Of a stretch of 10,261 nt of DNA, positions 6,970 to 10,261 are shown piece by piece; position 1 is the first letter of the stretch; each line of letters begins with the position of its first letter. The translations under genes were made by a program, and so were the position numbers. The DNA comes from Clostridia bacterium. GTDB taxonomy: Bacteria > Bacillota_A > Clostridia > Oscillospirales > CAG-272. Below the pieces are notes generated by a model that was not told the DNA's origin, did not search any database, and saw only the letters and a list, made by a program, of their open reading frames with translations. The stretch is from assembly GCA_017457545.1 (NCBI GenBank), contig JAFTHF010000111.1:1-10261 (forward strand). Reading direction: 5' to 3'.

Positions 6970-7941
6970 TTGGATTTTTTTGCAAAAACAGACACGTCGG
7001 CCAGCTTTTTTACAGTTATGCTTGTGCTTGGGGTTATATTTATAAACGGCTTTACCGATGCGCCAAACTCAATTTCGGGTGTTATAAGCTCTAAAATCTG
7101 GTCAAAAAACAAAGCCTGTATTCTAAGTGGATTATTTAACTTTCTTGGCGTTATTGCATCAGCTCTTACAGGCGCAAGGGTAGCCGATCATTTGCTTTCC
7201 ATAGTTGATTTCGGTGAACACAGCACCTGTGGAGTGTGGGCAGCTCTCATAACTGTAATTATATTCGGAATCAGCGCCTGGGCATTTGCTATGCCATCTA
7301 GCGAAAGTCATGCGCTTATCTCTTCTGTTTTTGGTGTATCCTTAGCAATAGGTATAAAAAATACAGCTGACTTCGGAGTACTTATTACAGCGATGATGCT
7401 TTCCTCATTGTCAGCTTTTATTTTTTCGCTGATTTTAGGAAAAATCTTTAAAAAAAGTGGCGACACGTGTATAAAATACGAAAAGCTCGCCTCCCTTGGC
7501 TCATCCTTTATGCACGGGGCTCAGGACGGACAGAAGTTTATGGCGCTTTTACTACTTGCAAGCCCCTTCAGCAATGCTGAAAGCAAAGTGAATATACTGT
7601 TTATCGCCTTGCTGGTTGGTGTATTTATGCTTCTTGGCACATTAGCAGGAGGTGGAAAAATTATTGATTCACTTGGGAATGATATTGTGCGTAATACAGA
7701 GAAAATTGCGTTTTTGTCGGATTTTTCCACTACCGTATCCGTTTTTATCTGCTCAATTCTCGGTTTTTCCGTAAGCACGGGAAATATAAAAGCCTGCTCT
7801 CTAATCGGAGCAGGCCTTGGTGAAAATGAAAGAATTAATAAAGAAACAGTTATAAAAATAATTTTTACATCTGTTATAACCTTTCCCATTTGTATCGGAC
7901 TCGGATTTGTTTTCGCTTCCTTGCTTATTCGCTTATTTTAA
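6970..7941 (+). CDS. PiT-family inorganic phosphate transporter
   Basis: 323 residues with many hydrophobic segments, a short member of the PiT (PHO-4) family that imports phosphate with a cation. Diagnostic blocks are INGFTDAPNSI (residues 25-35, the first PiT signature, in place of GxNDxxN), PSSESHALISSVFG (109-122), SSFMHGAQDGQKFM (178-191, the second signature) and GFSVSTGNIKACSLIGAGLG (265-284). It should lie in the cytoplasmic membrane. The start is uncertain. TTG at 6970 is the only standard start codon after the in-frame stop at 6943-6945 that keeps the first membrane helix whole. However, the best Shine-Dalgarno match (AAGGGGTGAT, 6945-6954) is about 15 bases away, a spacing that would better suit an ATA at 6961. 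No PhoU-like (DUF47) gene is next to it, unlike many PiT genes. Its 3' end overlaps the convergent pseudouridine synthase gene by 17 bases. Confidence 0.88.
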   Translation: MDFFAKTDTSASFFTVMLVLGVIFINGFTDAPNSISGVISSKIWSKNKACILSGLFNFLGVIASALTGARVADHLLSIVDFGEHSTCGVWAALITVIIFGISAWAFAMPSSESHALISSVFGVSLAIGIKNTADFGVLITAMMLSSLSAFIFSLILGKIFKKSGDTCIKYEKLASLGSSFMHGAQDGQKFMALLLLASPFSNAESKVNILFIALLVGVFMLLGTLAGGGKIIDSLGNDIVRNTEKIAFLSDFSTTVSVFICSILGFSVSTGNIKACSLIGAGLGENERINKETVIKIIFTSVITFPICIGLGFVFASLLIRLF

Positions 7942-8566
7942 AGCTATCCCAAAGCCCACCCTTGGCAGTAGAGGAAAAGCTGACAGTTTCCTTTTTTGTG
8001 GGGTGCACAAAGGAGAGATAAGCCGAATGAAGATGGATTTTACCCTTATCCTTAGCACCATACTTTCCGTCACCGTAAAGAGGTGCGCCAATATTCGCCA
8101 GCTGAACTCTTATCTGATGAGTTCTGCCTGTTATAAGCTTTATTTTTACTAAGGAAAGCATTTCACCCTCTACATTAGCAGATGAAATAGCTTTATAGGT
8201 TAAAATAGCCCTCTTTGCGCCCTTGCGCTCGGTCCCCACAACAAAGGATTTGTTTTTTATTCTGTCGTGATATAAGAGGTCATTAAGCTCACCCTGTGGC
8301 TGCAATTCACCGTGAATAATGGCATAATATTCCTTTGAAAGCTCGCCCTTTGATACCGTATCGCTAAGTTTTGCTGCGCTTACCCTATTAAGTGCGTATA
8401 CCATTAAGCCTGTGGTGGTTGTATCAAGTCTGTGAACAGGAAAAACCTCTTTTTTTAGCTCGGCTGACAAAAGGTCTATCATATTTTCCCCACTGCTCAG
8501 CTGAGATGAAACTCCATAGGGCTTTTCGCAAACTACAATATCTTTGTCAATATAATATATCTTCAT
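7925..8566 (-). CDS. RluA-family pseudouridine synthase
   Basis: 213 residues. It converts uridine to pseudouridine in RNA; the exact RNA target cannot be told from sequence. The catalytic motif is VHRLDTTTTGLMV with Asp48 as the nucleophile (family form HRLDxxTSG). The second conserved block is LITGRTHQIRVQL (144-156), followed by GAPLYGDGKYG. There is no S4 RNA-binding domain, so it is a short RluA-type enzyme rather than an RluC/D-type one. The ATG at 8566 is preceded by a modest AGGTAG. It lies 46 bases downstream of gpmI on the same strand, with a hairpin between them. It therefore depends either on read-through or on a promoter I could not see. Confidence 0.9.
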   Translation of the reverse strand: MKIYYIDKDIVVCEKPYGVSSQLSSGENMIDLLSAELKKEVFPVHRLDTTTTGLMVYALNRVSAAKLSDTVSKGELSKEYYAIIHGELQPQGELNDLLYHDRIKNKSFVVGTERKGAKRAILTYKAISSANVEGEMLSLVKIKLITGRTHQIRVQLANIGAPLYGDGKYGAKDKGKIHLHSAYLSFVHPTKKETVSFSSTAKGGLWDSFKISE

Positions 8567-8576
8567 TTATCTACCT

Positions 8577-8603
8577 AAAAGGGCTGAACAAATGTCAGCC
8601 CTT
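8577..8603 (-). terminator. Hairpin after gpmI, probable weak terminator
   Basis: A 9-bp stem (AAGGGCTGA at 8579-8587 with its complement at 8595-8603) encloses a 7-base loop. On the minus strand it starts 9 bases after the gpmI stop. The T stretch that follows is short (TTTT, partly within the stem), and the hairpin ends about 12 bases before the ATG of the pseudouridine synthase gene. It may only partly stop transcription. Confidence 0.65.
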
Positions 8604-8612
8604 CTCTTCTAT

Positions 8613-10261
8613 TTATTTGATTTCGATAATGGATTCATCCCACATAGAGGGAGCCTCGTAGCCAAGCATATTAACTACTGTAGCAGCTACATTAGAAAGA
8701 CCGAACTCACCGTTATCAGCCTTAACCTCATACTTATCTGCGTAGAAGTTATCATAGATGATGCAAGGAACGGGGTTAAGTGTATGGCTTGTTTTAGCCT
8801 TATAGGAGCCGTCCTTACCCTGCTTAGGCGCACCCTTCTTATCAACCTCATACATTTCATCTGCGTTACCGTGGTCAGCTGTGATAATTGCAACACCACC
8901 AAGAGAGTCAACTACATCAAGAAGTCTCTTAAGCTGAAGATCAAGCGCCTCCATTGAGCAGCGTGTAGCAAGAAGGTTACCTGTATGGCCTACCATATCA
9001 CCGTTGGGGAAGTTTACTCTCAAGCACTGATACTTGCCACTCTTAAGGCACTCAATAAGCTTATCTGTGATTTCAGCGCACTTCATCCAAGGTCTCTGCT
9101 CAAAGGGAACTACATCAGAGGGAACCTCAATATATGTTTCAAGCTTATCATCAAATTTGCCACTCTTGTTGCCGTTCCAGAAGTATGTTACATGGCCGTA
9201 CTTCTGTGTCTCGGAGATTGCAAGCTGGCTTACACCTGTACCGGAAAGGTACTCGCCCATTGTATTTGTGATTTCAGGGGGATTTACAAGGTAGTTTGAG
9301 GGAATGTGAAGGTCTCCGTCATACTCAAGCATACCTGCGTATACAACCTTAGGATAACGAACTCTGTCAAACTTATCAAAGTTAACATCGTCAAATGCCT
9401 TGGAGATTTCAATGGAACGGTCGCCACGGAAATTGTAGAAGATTACGCTGTCGCCATCGTTAACTGTGCCAACGGGGCAGCCGTCCTTTGCGATAACAAA
9501 GGGAGGAAGATCCTGGTCGATAACCTTAAGCTCTGCTCTATATGTCTCAACTGCCTCCTTAGCAGATGCAAACTGTCTGCCCTCGCCAAGCACGTGAGTC
9601 TTCCAGCCGTCCTCAACCATCTTCCAGTTAGCCTCATATCTGTCCATGGTGATTACCATACGTCCGCCGCCTGATGCAATCATTACATCAAAGTCGTCGG
9701 AACGGAGTGATGCCATAAATTCTTCAAAGGGCTCAATATATTCAAGGGCACTTGTTTCGCCAACGTCACGGCCGTCAATAAGAATATGAACTCTTACCCT
9801 GTTAACCTTTTCTTCCTTAGCTCTTACCATCATAGCCTTAAGGTGATCGATGTGAGAGTGAACATTACCATCGGAGAAAAGTCCAAGAAAATGAAGTGTG
9901 CCGTTATTTTCCTTTACATTGGAGATAATGGACTTCCATGTATCAGATGCGAACATCTTGCCGTTTTCGATAGACTGAGAAACAAGCTTCGCACCCTGAG
10001 CAAATACCTGACCTGAGCCAAGTGCGTTGTGACCAACCTCAGAGTTACCCATATCGTCATCACCGGGAAGACCTACTGCAGTACCGTGAGCCTTAAGCTT
10101 AACCCAGGGATACTTTGCCATAAGCATATCAAGTGTAGGTGTGTAAGCAGCGGTAACAGCGTTACCAACGCTTTCAGGAGCGATACCAACACCGTCCATA
10201 ACGATTGTAAGAACGGGGCCTTTAACTCCTACTGAATTTTTAAGATTGTTAAGTTTAGCCA
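8613..10261 (-). CDS. gpmI: 2,3-bisphosphoglycerate-independent phosphoglycerate mutase (start cut by window edge)
   Basis: This enzyme interconverts 3- and 2-phosphoglycerate in glycolysis and gluconeogenesis in the cytoplasm, using metal ions and a phosphoserine intermediate. The frame is open to the window end. The visible part starts TG-GCT-AAA, so an A just outside would give ATG and a 549-residue protein beginning MAKLNNLKNSVGVKGP; the internal ATG at 10199 is too late, because it lies inside the first conserved strand (LTIVMDGVG). The catalytic Ser is in DMGNSEVGHNALG (codon 10041-10043). Metal ligands are visible in VMDGVG, TADHGNADEM and TSHTLNPVP. The HSHIDHL and IDGRDV blocks belong to the inserted phosphotransferase domain. 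The NALGSGQVFAQGAKLV stretch and the length fit the longer, plant-like branch of the family rather than the roughly 510-residue Bacillus type. Confidence 0.95.
   Translation of the reverse strand, partial: AKLNNLKNSVGVKGPVLTIVMDGVGIAPESVGNAVTAAYTPTLDMLMAKYPWVKLKAHGTAVGLPGDDDMGNSEVGHNALGSGQVFAQGAKLVSQSIENGKMFASDTWKSIISNVKENNGTLHFLGLFSDGNVHSHIDHLKAMMVRAKEEKVNRVRVHILIDGRDVGETSALEYIEPFEEFMASLRSDDFDVMIASGGGRMVITMDRYEANWKMVEDGWKTHVLGEGRQFASAKEAVETYRAELKVIDQDLPPFVIAKDGCPVGTVNDGDSVIFYNFRGDRSIEISKAFDDVNFDKFDRVRYPKVVYAGMLEYDGDLHIPSNYLVNPPEITNTMGEYLSGTGVSQLAISETQKYGHVTYFWNGNKSGKFDDKLETYIEVPSDVVPFEQRPWMKCAEITDKLIECLKSGKYQCLRVNFPNGDMVGHTGNLLATRCSMEALDLQLKRLLDVVDSLGGVAIITADHGNADEMYEVDKKGAPKQGKDGSYKAKTSHTLNPVPCIIYDNFYADKYEVKADNGEFGLSNVAATVVNMLGYEAPSMWDESIIEIK

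Noticed and set aside
10197..10199. The ATG at 10199 as the start of gpmI
   Set aside because: It falls in the middle of the conserved first strand with the metal-binding Asp. The open frame continues with family-like sequence to the window edge.

Overview
The window looks like a chromosomal segment of a Gram-positive, Clostridia-type (Firmicutes) bacterium. The clues are moderate base composition, strong purine-rich Shine-Dalgarno sites (GGGAGG, AAGGTGA, GAGGTG), a textbook sigma-A promoter, a lipoprotein signal with an LSSC lipobox, a signal-less Amidase_6-type protein of the kind common in Firmicutes, and a short PiT phosphate transporter. This taxonomic placement is inference, since no rRNA or other marker gene is present. 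No tRNA, rRNA, CRISPR array, transposase or phage gene was seen.

Left part (1-6176): three paralogous, multidomain proteins that look like clan GH-A glycoside hydrolases. Two lie in tandem on the plus strand (1-1752, cut by the window edge; 1812-3731) and one lies convergently on the minus strand (3774-6176). All three share a beta-sandwich module, a TIM-barrel-type region with an N-E-P acid/base motif and a W-L-T-E-F nucleophile motif, and a C-terminal beta-rich module ending in V-S-E-N-P or I-S-E-N-P. The minus-strand copy is a lipoprotein with an extra N-terminal fibronectin III-like module. The complete plus-strand copy has no signal peptide. A strong hairpin terminator sits between the two tandem genes, and a symmetric bidirectional terminator separates the convergent pair.

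Middle (6177-7941): a short AT-rich spacer carries a near-consensus promoter for the lipoprotein gene. Upstream is a small Amidase_6-type cysteine amidase gene on the minus strand. It is divergent, across only 57 bases, from a PiT-type inorganic phosphate transporter on the plus strand whose start codon is non-ATG and uncertain.

Right part (7925-10261): two housekeeping genes on the minus strand. First comes gpmI (cofactor-independent phosphoglycerate mutase, almost complete: probably only the first base of its start codon is outside the window), then a hairpin, then an RluA-type pseudouridine synthase whose 3' end overlaps the transporter gene tail to tail by 17 bases.

The most notable content is the three-member glycosidase-like family. 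It appears to be a locally expanded carbohydrate-active system with one cell-surface and at least one apparently cytoplasmic member. I cannot assign a CAZy family or substrate from sequence reading alone.
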